Below are positions 1-9,256 of a stretch of DNA of 22,153 bases, in pieces (positions within the stretch are counted from its first letter, which is position 1; every line of letters begins with the position of its first letter). Source of the DNA: Botryllus schlosseri (taxonomy: Eukaryota > Chordata > Ascidiacea > Stolidobranchia > Styelidae). The stretch covers positions 1-22,153 of the forward strand of contig ATSW01001776.1 of the NCBI GenBank assembly GCA_000444245.1, written 5' to 3'. A model generated the notes under the pieces. That model saw nothing but the letters and a program-made list of their open reading frames with translations. It made no database searches and was not told the origin of the DNA. The position numbers and the translations under genes are program-made.

Positions 1-483
1 ACCCAGAGCGCGGCTATTTTTGTGGGAACGCATTACATGTGTAACGCGGGCGCCGGACGCTGTTTGATGCGCGATTTCGGTGACGGATTACGCGGCGCGG
101 ACAAGTGGCGTGACTTGGCGGCTTACAAACGCGGGATCGATCGGAGATCCGGCGGCATAAGAAACCTCCCCGCGCTAAAACGCTAATCCGCGCCGACATC
201 GGTATTGTTTTTCGGGATTACTTTCAAACGAATACAGGGAGAAGGCGGCTTGATTCGGACAAGCGATCTGTCTCGGCGGCGCGATCGGTAAACGCGTTTG
301 AAGTGAAGGCGAGTGTCACGTGATCGCGACTGGTCGTCCGAAAGTATGGGAGAGGAAAGCGGGCTCGTAACCAAAGAATTTGTGGATTTAGTATGTTATT
401 GGTGTATGGACACGGACAGTGGTCACAGACTATGACAACCCACTAAATTAGTCGAGAGAAGCCGTTCATTCTTCTATTCATAT
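1..483. other. CpG-rich unassigned DNA
   Basis: The first 350 bases are dense in CpG and then become AT-richer. Open frames of about 60 codons exist on the minus strand, but they have low-complexity arginine-rich translations of the kind that CpG-rich DNA gives by chance. No domain, splice pattern or RNA gene is recognisable. It could be the edge of a CpG island or a decayed repeat; I cannot tell which. Confidence 0.5.
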
Positions 484-960
484 ACCTTGACGTCGACTTT
501 TATCAAAATCCGACCAGCTAGCCAGATTCTAGGTCGTGCCAACATCTGGCAGTGTATAGAGGCTAGCAAGCAGCAGAGTGGCAGTTCTTTCAAAAGAAAT
601 CGAGCGATCAAAATCAAGTTACTTGTTCTTCACAAAACTTCGCCTTCGCCATGTATAATATCACACTCGTCATCAAATTGAAGAATCCAATATTTGCTAC
701 TGAGTTGCATACATTTGTTCCCACTACATAACGGATTAATTTTGATTTTGGAAGGTTCATCGGACGGTAAAATTACTCGCCTCGATTTCTCGAATTTTCA
801 TGCCGGTGACGTCATATTTGGTGACGATTGTTGATATACAATGTTCTTTTCGATTCTCTAGTTGCTCATGATTACCCTACCCCTGACGAGTGTCAGCCGA
901 AAATATTCGGGATTATTTCAACATGAATGTATCGTTCAAAAGTATACTGAAGTGCTGTAC
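484..960 (+). repeat. Repeat family R1, copy 1 (holds a hAT fragment)
   Basis: This stretch matches the reverse complement of 13450-13745. The best block runs from about 780 to 950 and includes the shared strings GGTGACGTCATATTT, GTTGATATACAATGTTCTTT and GACGAGTGTCAGCCGAAAAT. A second matching block lies at about 484-515. The two blocks are separated here by a hAT-like fragment of about 260 bp that the other copy lacks. By eye the match is roughly 80-85 per cent in the best block, with many C/T and A/G differences, so the family is old. I see no coding capacity and no clear terminal repeats, and the class is unknown. Confidence 0.7.
516..775 (+). mobile_element. Truncated non-autonomous hAT element (family of 13824-14431)
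   Basis: The segment aligns along its length with the right half of the full hAT element at 13824-14431 and with the fragment at 8998-9248. Shared landmarks, in the same order, are TGGCAGT, CAGAGT, a TTTCTTTCAAA-type run, AATCRAGTTA, a GCATACATTTGT string and an AATTTTGRTTTT block. The final terminal inverted repeat (CAGTGG-type) is not recognisable, so the copy is truncated near 775, and its left end is missing. It sits inside repeat R1. No transposase is encoded. Confidence 0.65.
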
Positions 961-2336
961 CCCACGAGTCTCCCTATATTGGAAGAAGAAAAAATGAATA
1001 GGCCCGTTAACGTTCAATGACAAAGACCGAGTTGCAACGACACAATAACTTAATCAAACGACCTGGACGCAGTCAATGAAAGTGAGGAGCGATAAAGTAT
1101 GTTATGAGGTTTGGATTTTAATATGTTCAAGGATAAAAATACCGACTCACACGTTGCGGTGAAAGGCAGCAGTTCATTAGGCAAATCCCTGGATTAAGAT
1201 AATGAATTGAATTACATTCATGATCGCAGTAAATTCCTTTCCACATGCTTCTCATATCACCCTGTGGATGTTGTATCGTACACAGTTGATTTTGTGTATA
1301 TTTCTTGTGGCATCCAAAACGAATAATCTCTTAGTAGTTATTCGTTTTTCACTGCCAACTGTCTCACTCACTCAACTGCCAACACTACCACAGGTGGCGA
1401 CTGTGTACTAGGGCCTACGGCGCGTTATTTACTCCACAATTTATGACTTTATCGCATTCACGTTTTTCTAAACTGGGACAAATGGGATAACTTGCTTCTT
1501 TAACGGCCGCGGCATGGCATGCGAACAGCTGCAAAAAATCACAGAGTCCACGGCGTGTTTGCTCGGCCTAATTATCGAAATTCATTCCCATATGCAGCAC
1601 GCACCTGCTCGATAAATCCGCTATATTCCCGGCTTGAAATGACATCGTTACAAAGGCGGCAGTGGGTAATTTGTGGATAATTCAAAAGCAAACGCGATAC
1701 CAAACGCGTTTCTTTATAGCATTCGGACGTCGGCGGTGCCAATTAGACGCATAATTAACTGCTTCGCAACGATCATTGTTAGACTCAAATATTGATAGAG
1801 CAACAAAATGGAGAAGACAAGTCAAGGGATAAACCCGAGCAGCATACATCCGATTCTCTCGCTGTCACAGCCAGCGCGTTACTAGTACCAGGTTGCTATG
1901 GACGTGTGCAATCTGTGTATGTTTTACGATTACGGACTCAACAGATGTTAAATTTATGTCATGTTGCAGTGTGGATTCCGCCGTACATTGCTAAACATCG
2001 CCTGAAAGAGTTTAATAATTTTATTCTGAACATCAGTGTCGAAGTAGTCACTACTTCAGCCAAATATAGATGCTCGTAGCGCAAAACGACGCACAGATGT
2101 CACCCCCGCTTATACTTACAAAATTTGATAAACAGACGAGAATTAATCGAAAAATGGATCCGATCTACTTGAGTGACATAAGTAAAAAGCGACAAGATCG
2201 AGTGTAAACTGATATTGGAAATATTTTAGGTTGACATTGTCGCCATTTCGCTGGTTTTCCAGCCTCCGAAAAACATGTTCCGACTTTGAGACCCTGCCAT
2301 CAACTCGATCTGTACAGACATAAACAATTTAGGGCG
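961..2336. other. Unassigned AT-rich DNA
   Basis: I see no gene, RNA or element boundary here. The longest open frame (about 1792-2079, plus strand) is 95 codons, begins inside AT-rich sequence and shows no recognisable domain, so I treat it as chance. A CpG-denser patch lies at about 1500-1760. No match to the other repeats of the window was noticed. Confidence 0.5.
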
Positions 2337-2935
2337 GAGATCATAAAGTTAGCTGACCCGGAAGAATGCTAATCGCGTGATTAAAACCAGCTAATCGCCG
2401 CGACGCATAAAGTTGGATAAGGTTACGCGCTATGATCACTCGAGGTGTCCCGTGTTTTCAATCAAGTGGTGTTTATCTGTTGCATCATAATGCGAAAACG
2501 CGTTATCGCTGTCAGTCGTCAATTTGTTGAAAGTAAAGGCAGTTTTCTAGTAACGATACTGCTACCCTACTACAATAGGTAGAATTATCATTATCGCGAA
2601 ATGAAAGTCGTGCGTGAGCAGTACGGTGCAGTGAAGAAACGTGTTACAGAATATTGATACATATATCGCTCTGCAATGGTGCGTGCATAATTCGTTGATT
2701 GTTTAGTAAAGTCATTACCTAGGAGACGACCGTCATTGCGGTCATTATCGGAAATATCTGCGAGTAGCAGGAATACGCAGTGTTCGCAGTCTTATGACTA
2801 AATAGTTATCAATAGTTGATTACATCATGAGATTAAAACTAACTTTATGCGCTACGATCCTTAATCCAGGGTTGTTAAATTCTGATGAACGCGATAATCG
2901 ACTTTATAGAATCATCCAACTTTATGATATCCGCA
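2337..2935. repeat. Possible foldback: inverted arms around about 400 bp
   Basis: The left arm (2337-2437) holds CATAAAGTTAGCT and CGCATAAAGTTGG. The right arm (2835-2935), read in reverse complement, holds CATAAAGTTGGATGA and GCGCATAAAGTTAG. Both CATAAAGTT blocks and an intervening AATCGCG/TATCGCG block occur in the same order, as expected of an imperfect long inverted repeat. The spacer shows no coding signal. The match is patchy, so this could be a decayed foldback transposon or a coincidence of AT-rich strings. Confidence 0.35.
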
Positions 2936-3540
2936 GTTCGACTTGAAATACATTTTTGTAAAAATATTGATAATGATCCGTAGTCATATTTATGTGGGCA
3001 TCGACGGTGCGATTTTACGTGTTTTGGGCCGCGAAATTTCGATAGATACGATCATCGCTTCTCGCGAAAGCGCGTCACCGCAGTTTGTTGACAAAATGCA
3101 CAAAAACAAATGTGCCGAGCATGGCCAAGCCTCGCGAGGCCGCAGAGTATCAACTCCACACGCCTGTTTACTGACACGGTTCGCGTCAGTATGAGCATCG
3201 CACCGCGGATAGAACTAGTTTCTGACAAGAGAATGCGGTCGCGTAGCATCGACAGACGCAAAAAAACAGGCTGAAAGAATAATGGCCGTGTGTGGTCCCG
3301 CGGCAGTATGCAATTATGGTAGAGATACTGGACAGAGGAGATCGTAAACTATTGATCACTATTTTCGATCGAGACTGTTCGACTTGTAACACTTATGTAT
3401 TAAATACCGGTACGAATTCCGGAGCGGTTATAATTTTGGAAAAAAATTCACAACACCTAAAGACTGGGGCTGGTCGTACCGGTACTCAAATGCGAATCGA
3501 ACATTATTAATGGTAATGGTTCGAACGAGTAGAGACAGTT
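2936..3540. other. CpG-rich unassigned DNA with palindromes
   Basis: No gene is recognised. A perfect 12-bp palindrome, GCCTCGCGAGGC, lies at 3129-3140. An 11-bp perfect inverted repeat (TACCGGTACGA at 3405-3415 and TCGTACCGGTA at 3474-3484) encloses 58 bases. The three overlapping open frames of 68-83 codons on both strands have no recognisable domain and are probably chance frames in CpG-rich DNA. Confidence 0.45.
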
Positions 3541-3803
3541 GGTTTTTTCGATTACTGAAATCGCAAGCTAGTTTCCAATTACAAATAATTTATCAACGAA
3601 AACCATAGTTTCGATACCATGTTTCCCACCGTGAAAGCCTTGTAACCTCGATTGCTCGCATCACAGTATACGATAGTACAGGGCTTCGCACGTTCGTCAG
3701 AATGACATTTCTGCGAAGTCGCCAACAACCCGCATCATAGTCACAAAGTGCAATGAAATAAGCATGGTCATGGTAATTTTTTCATGTTTTATCATTGGCG
3801 AGC
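3541..3803 (+). repeat. Repeat family R2, copy 1
   Basis: The segment shares several ordered blocks with 13371-14611 and 21300-21572. These are AATTTATCAACGA followed by a CATAGTTT/TATAGTTT string (about 3590-3613), GTGAAAGCCTTGTAACCTCG (about 3635), GAATGACATTTCTGCGAAGT (about 3700), and ATGAAATAAGCATGGTCA (about 3753-3770). The match fades near 3803, after ATTGGCGAGC, which corresponds to ACTGGCG in the other copies. It carries no open frame of note. The class of this repeat is unknown. Confidence 0.65.
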
Positions 3804-4567
3804 TATGTCCGAGGACAAGAGCGAAAGAAATTACTAGTAGCGACGACATAGTCTCACCGTTACACGATACACGATGCGTTAAAATTCCCAGCGGCAGGAG
3901 AGCTCATTTTTTCTCACATCGCTTCGGGCAAATATGGAGAATAGCTAGCACCCGCCTAGGGTGGTCATGGTCAGTAACGGAGTACTTGTTTACTTTTTCA
4001 AGTGTTTTGGACCAGATAAGGCTGTAAGTTGTCGTAGTCGCCGAATGCAGATTGCACATACACATTAATCATAATGCAATACCGCGAAAGCAAATCATCA
4101 CATTAAATCTGATTGGAGAATTCCAAAATCGAAGGAATCCATAATAAGTAAACAGATAAATTCGTAGGGACGCTCGGATATCTAGTTCTGGCAACAAGCG
4201 AACAAACACAAGACCAATTACTGACAAGTTAAAGGCAAGTCAAACACAGTCGCCTTGTTGACACGCGCGACACCGGAACTACAACACCCGCTAATGAGTA
4301 GATAAATAGGATCATAACGGCAACACCACTGCCGCTTCGACTTAACCTCAACGCATGAAATTCAACTGAACCTTGTCGCCAAGAAACGCGAAGAATCCAG
4401 CGCATGGTTAGTGGTTGACCAATGACCATTCGACTATATACGATACTCGAATTTGGATCGGGCATTTATTTGAGTCAGTAGCGGCAGTCGGTTTTACGAG
4501 TTCAGAAATTTAACCATCTTTACGGCGATGATTTCCATCACCGAGAATTGTCGCTTCAAAACCTCCC
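3804..4567. other. Unassigned DNA
   Basis: No gene or element end is recognised. The two open frames that overlap it (87 codons plus strand, 78 codons minus strand) show no domain. The stretch separates R2 copy 1 from a cluster of hAT ends that begins at about 4568. Confidence 0.5.
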
Positions 4568-4660
4568 AAAGCGGTTCCCAAACTGTTTTTGGCTTGCGGC
4601 ACACTAGAAAAATTACAAAGCACTCGCGGCACACTTGCAAGAAAGTTTCTTGTCGAAAAA
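4568..4660 (+). mobile_element. hAT-like left-end fragment
   Basis: The string GCGGTTCCCAAACTGTTTTT, followed by GGCTTGCGGCACACT, resembles the outer part of hAT elements that begin CAGTGGTTCCCAAAC and carry GGCTTGCGGCACAC just inside. GCGGCACACT is repeated about 31 bases later. No matching right end or TSD was found. The complete element at 4698-6269 lies immediately downstream and may have inserted into this one. Confidence 0.4.
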
Positions 4661-4689
4661 TTACGTAGTGATGCGATGGCTACATGTTT

Positions 4690-6277
4690 ATTTATGCCAG
4701 TGGCTCTTAACCTTGCCTCCAGCGCCCCCCAAGGGGCGCTGGCGGTTTTTAAGGGGCGGTAACGCCCAGGGGGCGATGTGGGGGGCGCTGAAGAAAAATG
4801 GCTTTGCATTAGATGATGCGGCAGTATGACATATCCTTAATGTAATGAGTATTCAGAGCAAATCAACATTCCACAGACCATGTCAATTCCCGAAATTTTT
4901 GGTCGCGCTACGCGACGATGTTTGCTACGTATGCGTTCATGAATGTAGTGGGCTATTATAATTCCAGTAAAACGAATTGTGCGTACTTTAGATCGCCAAT
5001 TTCCCGTTAAAACACTGCCGTCACGCTTGCTAGGGATATTTTCGACAAACTGTTCCGAATTAGGTATTACATCCTGCAACGAAGATGGAGGTACTGTATA
5101 TCAATTTTGAGAGTGAGAGCCCCATTCTACATAAAATAAGTTTTGAAGCTTTGTGCACGAAGTGAATAACTAAATATGCTTGTATTTGACAGCTGACAGC
5201 TACAAAATTAAATCGTCAGAATATTTTTTCATCGTATCATAAAGGATGATACTATCTAGTGTTGTGGTTCACAAGCTCACATGAACGTTATAATATATAA
5301 TATAAGTTGCTTGTTTGGAAAACATTCATGTTAAAATTAATAACTGGGTACAGTAATAAATTCTACATGAGCAGATATATGCATCCCATTCTCAGTTGAC
5401 TCAATTCTAGTTACACAAAGCACTAAGACAAAATCCAATACCATTAATCTCCCCGTATTGCCAATCGCAGATGTGCATTCGGGATGGTTCGAACCACAGG
5501 GTGTGAGACCGTGCCCGATTGATGTTATAACAACCTTGATTTGACCCTGAATATACCACACACCAGTATTATATAGTTTGTTATAGTCGAATGGTCCTCG
5601 AGCGCGATTAAAGCGCGAAATATTTCCAATACCAAAGTCCCGAAACCGACTGGACTTTGACCTCTTACCAGGACCGATACTGCTGCAACCCAAACCCCCA
5701 ATCGGTGAGCTCGAAGGGTGCCCTAAATTATTTAGTTGAATGAACATAAATTACACATCATGTTTTGACGACTCCCCCACGGAAGAATACGCATAATTAT
5801 AGAAAATAGAAATAGGCATTTTGGCGTCGGACATTATCAGGCTACGATGCACGAAGACATATGAAGTTCCGGTCAATATGGGACCCCGAGAAGTGTGTCA
5901 AAAAGATCGTCAGCGAGAAAATCTTAGCCGAAGAGGATTGCCCTTTATAGCGACATATATATGTAATTAACACCTATTCATTCATGCATTATAGAAAATT
6001 TTGGGCTCCTCGGGCGACCACGCCACACAAACTTTGCTGACCATCGAAATCACGTGACGGGGTTCTTGGGGGCGAAGCCCTCAGAAGTTTGGTTTATCAC
6101 GCTATGGGTGCGCAAGTCAATCGGTTTTTAGGGGGCTGACGAAGTGCTGTGACGGCCCTCCCTCTTACCCATTGTCTTTATTACAGTCCTTACAATATGA
6201 GTTGGGAGGCGCAGGAGCACGCCAATTTTTGAAAGGGGGCGCTGGAGGAAAAAAGGTTAAGAACCACCGATTCATGC
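4690..6277 (+). mobile_element. Non-autonomous hAT transposon, 1572 bp, with 8-bp TSD
   Basis: The element runs from 4698 to 6269. Its left end is CAGTGGCTCTTAACC and its right end in reverse complement is CGGTGGTTCTTAACC, matching at 13 of 15 bases with only transitions between them. Both ends carry CCTCCAGCGCCCCC a few bases further in. It is flanked by ATTTATGC (4690-4697) and ATTCATGC (6270-6277), an 8-bp TSD with one transition, as expected of hAT elements. The interior holds no recognisable hAT transposase (no BED zinc finger, no dimerisation domain). The 136-codon minus-strand frame at 5337-5747 inside it does not read as a known protein. It would therefore have depended on a transposase made elsewhere. 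Confidence 0.88.
4719..4767. other. Two subterminal GC hairpins in the 4698 hAT element
   Basis: CCAGCGCCCC (4719-4728) pairs perfectly with GGGGCGCTGG (4733-4742) around a 4-base loop. GGGCG (4754-4758) then pairs with CGCCC (4763-4767) around GTAA. Both lie just inside the left terminal repeat. Subterminal repeats are known transposase-binding regions in hAT elements; that these hairpins serve as such is inference. Confidence 0.6.
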
Positions 6278-6779
6278 GTACACACGACTGAACAATGAGT
6301 GAAACGAGGCTGCATTGTTGAGAAACAAACCTGTATCTCGTCATAAATTCCAAGCAATCTCTGTCGTACACAGCTTTTAATTCCAGTCAAAACTATAAGA
6401 AAGTTATGTTCACATAGTCATGGATAGGGTTGCATTAAGACAAATGGTTGTTTAAAACACCCTGTTTACTATATGAGCGGCGCACGATACCCAACAACGC
6501 TTTTCAGCGGCGGCTTAAGAGTCGATATTGGGGTTAGCTATGGACACGGTACTTGCTGGGAAAACTATCTCCTCGGAATGCTTGATCTTGTGGGGAAGCC
6601 CTAAGTCGTTTTCTAAGCGACTTGGTCTTGGCAGTATCTGGGCTATTGCACGTCAAGGCAATATGCAAATTCATATTCGCTATAATTCTTCATCCGTGGA
6701 ATACTATTACCATAGCTGAATCCGTATCAGCTAGTGGGGAACAGTGATGTTTTACACAAGAGAATAGATTATTTTGAAC
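6278..6779. other. Unassigned DNA between two hAT elements
   Basis: No gene is recognised. The part nearest 6779 may belong to the hAT element whose right end is at 6916, since that element's left end was not found. A 63-codon plus-strand frame at 6528-6719 has no recognisable domain. Confidence 0.4.
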
Positions 6780-6916
6780 AACAACATTATTATCGAACTG
6801 AAATCAATTACACTTTACAACATTTCAAAATGCTGTACTTAGTATTCTTTCGAAATCTCAAATCAGACAGCGGGCCGCAAAATATGACCCCGACGGCAGC
6901 ATGTTGGTGACCCCTG
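6780..6916 (+). mobile_element. hAT right end (CAGGGGTCACCAAC type)
   Basis: The reverse complement of the last bases reads CAGGGGTCACCAACATGC, followed further in by GGGTCATATTTTGCGGCCCG. This layout (CAGGGGTC, then a GCGGCCCGC-like block with an AT spacer) is typical of one group of hAT ends. The terminus is at 6916 and the next 8 bases, GCCTAGCT, would be the TSD. I found no left end with a matching TSD, so the left boundary given is arbitrary and the element is probably truncated. Confidence 0.6.
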
Positions 6917-7135
6917 GCCTAGCTTAACACAGCCAAATACTCCAATTGTATGCTTCTAAGATTAACCGTCATCGATGATTCAAAATCGAAACTATAATGG
7001 TAGCGGTTGGTTGAAAAATAACGAAAGATTCTCCGCTTTTGTGCCGTAACAAGCGCGGAAAGACAAGGGCGCGGAGCGGTTAACAGCCCAGGTGGAGAAA
7101 TTAAATCTTTCCGCCCGCGCGCGATCCTGACAGCA

Positions 7136-7160
7136 TTACCCGTCAATTGCCGACGGGTAA
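7136..7160. other. Perfect 9-bp hairpin
   Basis: TTACCCGTC (7136-7144) pairs perfectly with GACGGGTAA (7152-7160) around a 7-base loop. No run of T follows. One such stem is expected by chance in a window of this size, so no function is claimed. Confidence 0.5.
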
Positions 7161-7198
7161 AATCACTTCCCGACCACTTGACGAAGACAATGTCAAAC

Positions 7199-7263
7199 GG
7201 TTGCCAGGCACCGGACGCATTGTCGCTTTTACGCCGCGATCCTCAATGCCGCGTCCGGCAACC
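7199..7263. other. Long imperfect hairpin
   Basis: The arm at 7199-7222 (GGTTGCC, a five-base bulge, then CCGGACGCATTG) pairs with 7244-7263 (CAATGCCGCGTCCGGCAACC) apart from the bulge and about one unpaired base, with a loop of about 21 bases. Nearly twenty base pairs at this spacing are unlikely by chance. It may be a transposon remnant or a structured RNA; nothing else supports either. Confidence 0.5.
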
Positions 7264-7720
7264 AAAACAGTATCCGGGGACAAGCGCATCGAAGCCGACC
7301 GCGCAAATCATACCCGATAGAGCCGTTGACGGAAGCGCCGCCTTCGCAAACGGGGGAGCGTGTCGTTGTTTTGTTTTACAAAACCAACTTTGCACTTACG
7401 ATAATATTTACGTTGAAATACCATCGCCTGCCGTCAATAAAGATATGGTGTCTTAAGGAAGGTAGCGGCATGTAAAAATTTGGCGTCAAATCATCGAAAT
7501 ATCCGATCGCGAAGTGACGAACGGGCGACGTGTCGCTTTTGTGCGTTTGATATCGCGTGTCTTCCGTAACGGTGGCGATACAACATACTTACGGGGAAAA
7601 AGAGCTGGTCTTCTGAAAGTGCTTACGCGATTAAGGTTCCAGTTGTTTTTGAAGACAAAGCAGCAACCCCCCCGTCGATCGATACGCCTATACTGTCTTC
7701 ATTTGTATCATCATATAATA

Positions 7721-7790
7721 CAGCGGTTCTCAACCGCCGGCCCGCCAAACATGTTTTCATTCTACTCAACTATATTCTGAAACATTGAGA
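7721..7790 (+). mobile_element. hAT left end (CAGCGGTTCTCAACC)
   Basis: CAGCGGTTCTCAACC at 7721-7735 differs by one transition from the common hAT terminus CAGTGGTTCTCAACC and is followed by GCCGGCCCGCC. The preceding 8 bases, ATATAATA, would be the TSD. No matching right end was found, so the element is truncated or too diverged; only the end is annotated. Confidence 0.55.
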
Positions 7791-8399
7791 GGTTGTCCCT
7801 TAATTAAATGATTAAAACACCGAATTCAATGTAGAAACTTGGAAGGTAATTTAGAAATCTTTCTGGCGTTTGATAGCATTCATGGTCTACTGTCGACTTA
7901 TCCTGCGCCACAATACAGTGGATGTTCTACCGAACTATTCAAAGGAAACACGTGAAGTCGTTCAAGCAGCGTGTACTCGCTGGTTTAAGACCATTAATCC
8001 GTGAAAGTAAAGATGACCTATCAAATTTTTTCGAAATTAGGTAGAAAATTTTGAGACATTCATAGGAATAGGACGTTATATCTGTTTTGCGGTATATGCA
8101 CCGACTCATGATAGGCGTACACAGGATCTGTGCATATGCATACCATGAGCGCATGATGCGCATATGCCGCTGGACAAGGAAGGTGCAGAATGCAGATATA
8201 GCCTTGTAAGGCTTTCTAAGTCTTACACCATCCCACCATGCTATCCCGGAAATGCTGAGCGCCAAGCTGGTAAGGTATAATATTGATGGCGCAATAGAAT
8301 TTAGCCAACAGCGCAATCGCATATCCTTCGAAAGAAGTCTAAATCCACACTCAATGCTCATCGGTTTTTAACAGACATAATTCGGCAGAGGCAACGTAC
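7791..8399. other. Unassigned DNA
   Basis: The 140-codon minus-strand frame at 7939-8361 is the longest in the window. Its translation is rich in S, L, R and C and shows no recognisable domain or upstream context, so I do not call it a gene. Part of the stretch may be the interior of the hAT element that starts at 7721. Confidence 0.45.
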
Positions 8400-8475
8400 C
8401 AGCCCAAAGTCAAGATATCACGTCACACACGATAATAAGTTATGTGACGTAATAGAATCGCCGAGTCACGCCACT
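8400..8475 (+). repeat. Possible partial R2 copy (tail part)
   Basis: TCACGTCAC, a spacer, then TATGTGACGTAAT and AATCGCCGAGTCACG follow the same order as TCACGTCAC, GATGTGACGTCATAAT and ATTCGAATCACG in the R2 tail at about 14563-14611. The arms CACGTCACA and TGTGACGT are inverted relative to each other in both places. The match is short, so the assignment is tentative. Confidence 0.4.
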
Positions 8476-8874
8476 TCGTGCGCGGAGTCAGCAACAGCGG
8501 CAAAATCAAAATCCAAAATCGCGAAGTGTGAAGTAATCTCTTTTGATGAACAGACCGTGTCAAAGTGTTTCTGTAGCGGTGACTAAGTCCACATTCAAAT
8601 CCCTGATTGCGTGGTGCCTCATCAATTGCTATGTAAGCATTGTCATCGCATAAATGCGATAATCCGAGACAACGAAAACAGACAGGCTCAAGATATACCG
8701 GGTTTCAAGATAATGACGTCATACTCTTTGATAACAAACCAGAAAGGATAATTCGATGCGAAAAAACTGTTCGTCTATCAATTGATCAAACCGCGATACC
8801 GATACAGTTTTGTAGTCATACAGAAGATTTATAAGTCTATCATTCAATTAGTCAAGTCTACTATTACTCGCTGC
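8476..8874. other. Unassigned DNA
   Basis: No gene is recognised. A TGACGTCA octamer lies at 8714-8721 in the context ATAATGACGTCATACTC, which resembles the R2-like block at 18851-18865. The 64-codon frame at 8640-8834 shows no domain. Confidence 0.4.
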
Positions 8875-8990
8875 CAGTGTTGGGATGACCCGAGTCACGT
8901 TTCTTGAATGACTGCATACTCTTACTGGAATCACTGCATTGACTCGACTCGATGCATGGGAAGTATGGAATGACTCGAAGTCGCGTATTA
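8875..8990 (+). mobile_element. hAT-like left terminus rich in GACTCG
   Basis: CAGTGTTGGGATGACCCGAG begins at 8875. The next 110 bases carry repeated GACTCG and TGACTCGA motifs. The same layout, reverse-complemented, ends at 12424, so both are probably termini of one family. The stretch is cut off at about 8990, where a fragment of a different hAT family begins. The 8 bases before it (CTCGCTGC) do not match those after 12424. Confidence 0.5.
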
Positions 8991-8997
8991 AATCCAC

Positions 8998-9248
8998 CTT
9001 ATGTCCTACAAATTTCGACAGTACAATTTAGCGACATTTAGCAGTTGAATAAAGGCTAGCAACAGAAAACTCGCATTTCTTTCAAAGGAAACCGTACAAT
9101 ATAACTCAAAGTTAGTGGTTTTTAACTGTCCTAAGCCTCGCAGAAACTTTCCATTTGGTTTTTACTTGCATACAGTTGTCGTGATTGCAATTTGGGTTCA
9201 TTTTGGTGTTTTACCAGTCCGTGAGATCAAAACGGCTGAAAACCACTG
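8998..9248 (+). mobile_element. hAT right-half fragment (family of 13824-14431)
   Basis: The segment aligns with the right part of the 13824-14431 element. TATGTCCTACAAATTTCG matches TATGTCTTACAAACTTCG, and CATTTCTTTCAAAGGAAACC matches CATTTCATTCAAAGGATATC; AGTTAGTGG and a GCATACA string also match. It ends AACCACTG at 9248. The reverse complement CAGTGGTTTTCAGCC is a decayed hAT terminus. The left half is absent. The candidate TSD is TTCCAGTA at 9249-9256, with no partner seen. Confidence 0.7.
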
Positions 9249-9256
9249 TTCCAGTA

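Larger units (their letters stand above)
6925..7720. other. CpG-rich unassigned DNA
   Basis: From about 7020 to 7620 this is one of the most CpG-dense parts of the window. Plus-strand frames of 92 codons (7178-7456) and 88 codons (7514-7780) exist but show no domain, and the second runs into a transposon end. It could be a CpG island, exon-bearing DNA I cannot recognise, or a GC-rich repeat. Hairpins at 7136-7160 and 7199-7263 lie within it. Confidence 0.45.

Noticed and set aside
315-328. Exact 14-base string GTCACGTGATCGCG shared with 15964-15977
   Set aside because: One or two shared 14-mers are expected by chance in a window of this length when both strands are counted, and the flanks do not align.
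3129-3140. 12-bp palindromes at 3129-3140, 12943-12954 and 15819-15830 as functional sites
   Set aside because: They are isolated, differ from each other and have no supporting context; at least the CpG-rich ones are plausible by composition.
5480-5500. GGTTCGAACC as a second tRNA-like B box
   Set aside because: The string is palindromic and differs from the B box at the TCC end; no A box or T-arm pairing lies at the right distance on either strand.
5337-5747. 136-codon minus-strand open frame as a gene
   Set aside because: It lies inside the hAT element at 4698-6269, shows no transposase or other domain, and lacks any recognisable coding pattern.
7136-7160. Hairpin as an intrinsic bacterial terminator
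   Set aside because: No T run follows, and the window is eukaryotic in character (hAT elements, a Pol III-type box, no operon-like coding).
7939-8361. 140-codon minus-strand open frame as a gene
   Set aside because: It is the longest frame in the window, but a frame of this size is expected by chance in 22 kb, and its translation shows no domain or low-complexity signature of a known protein.
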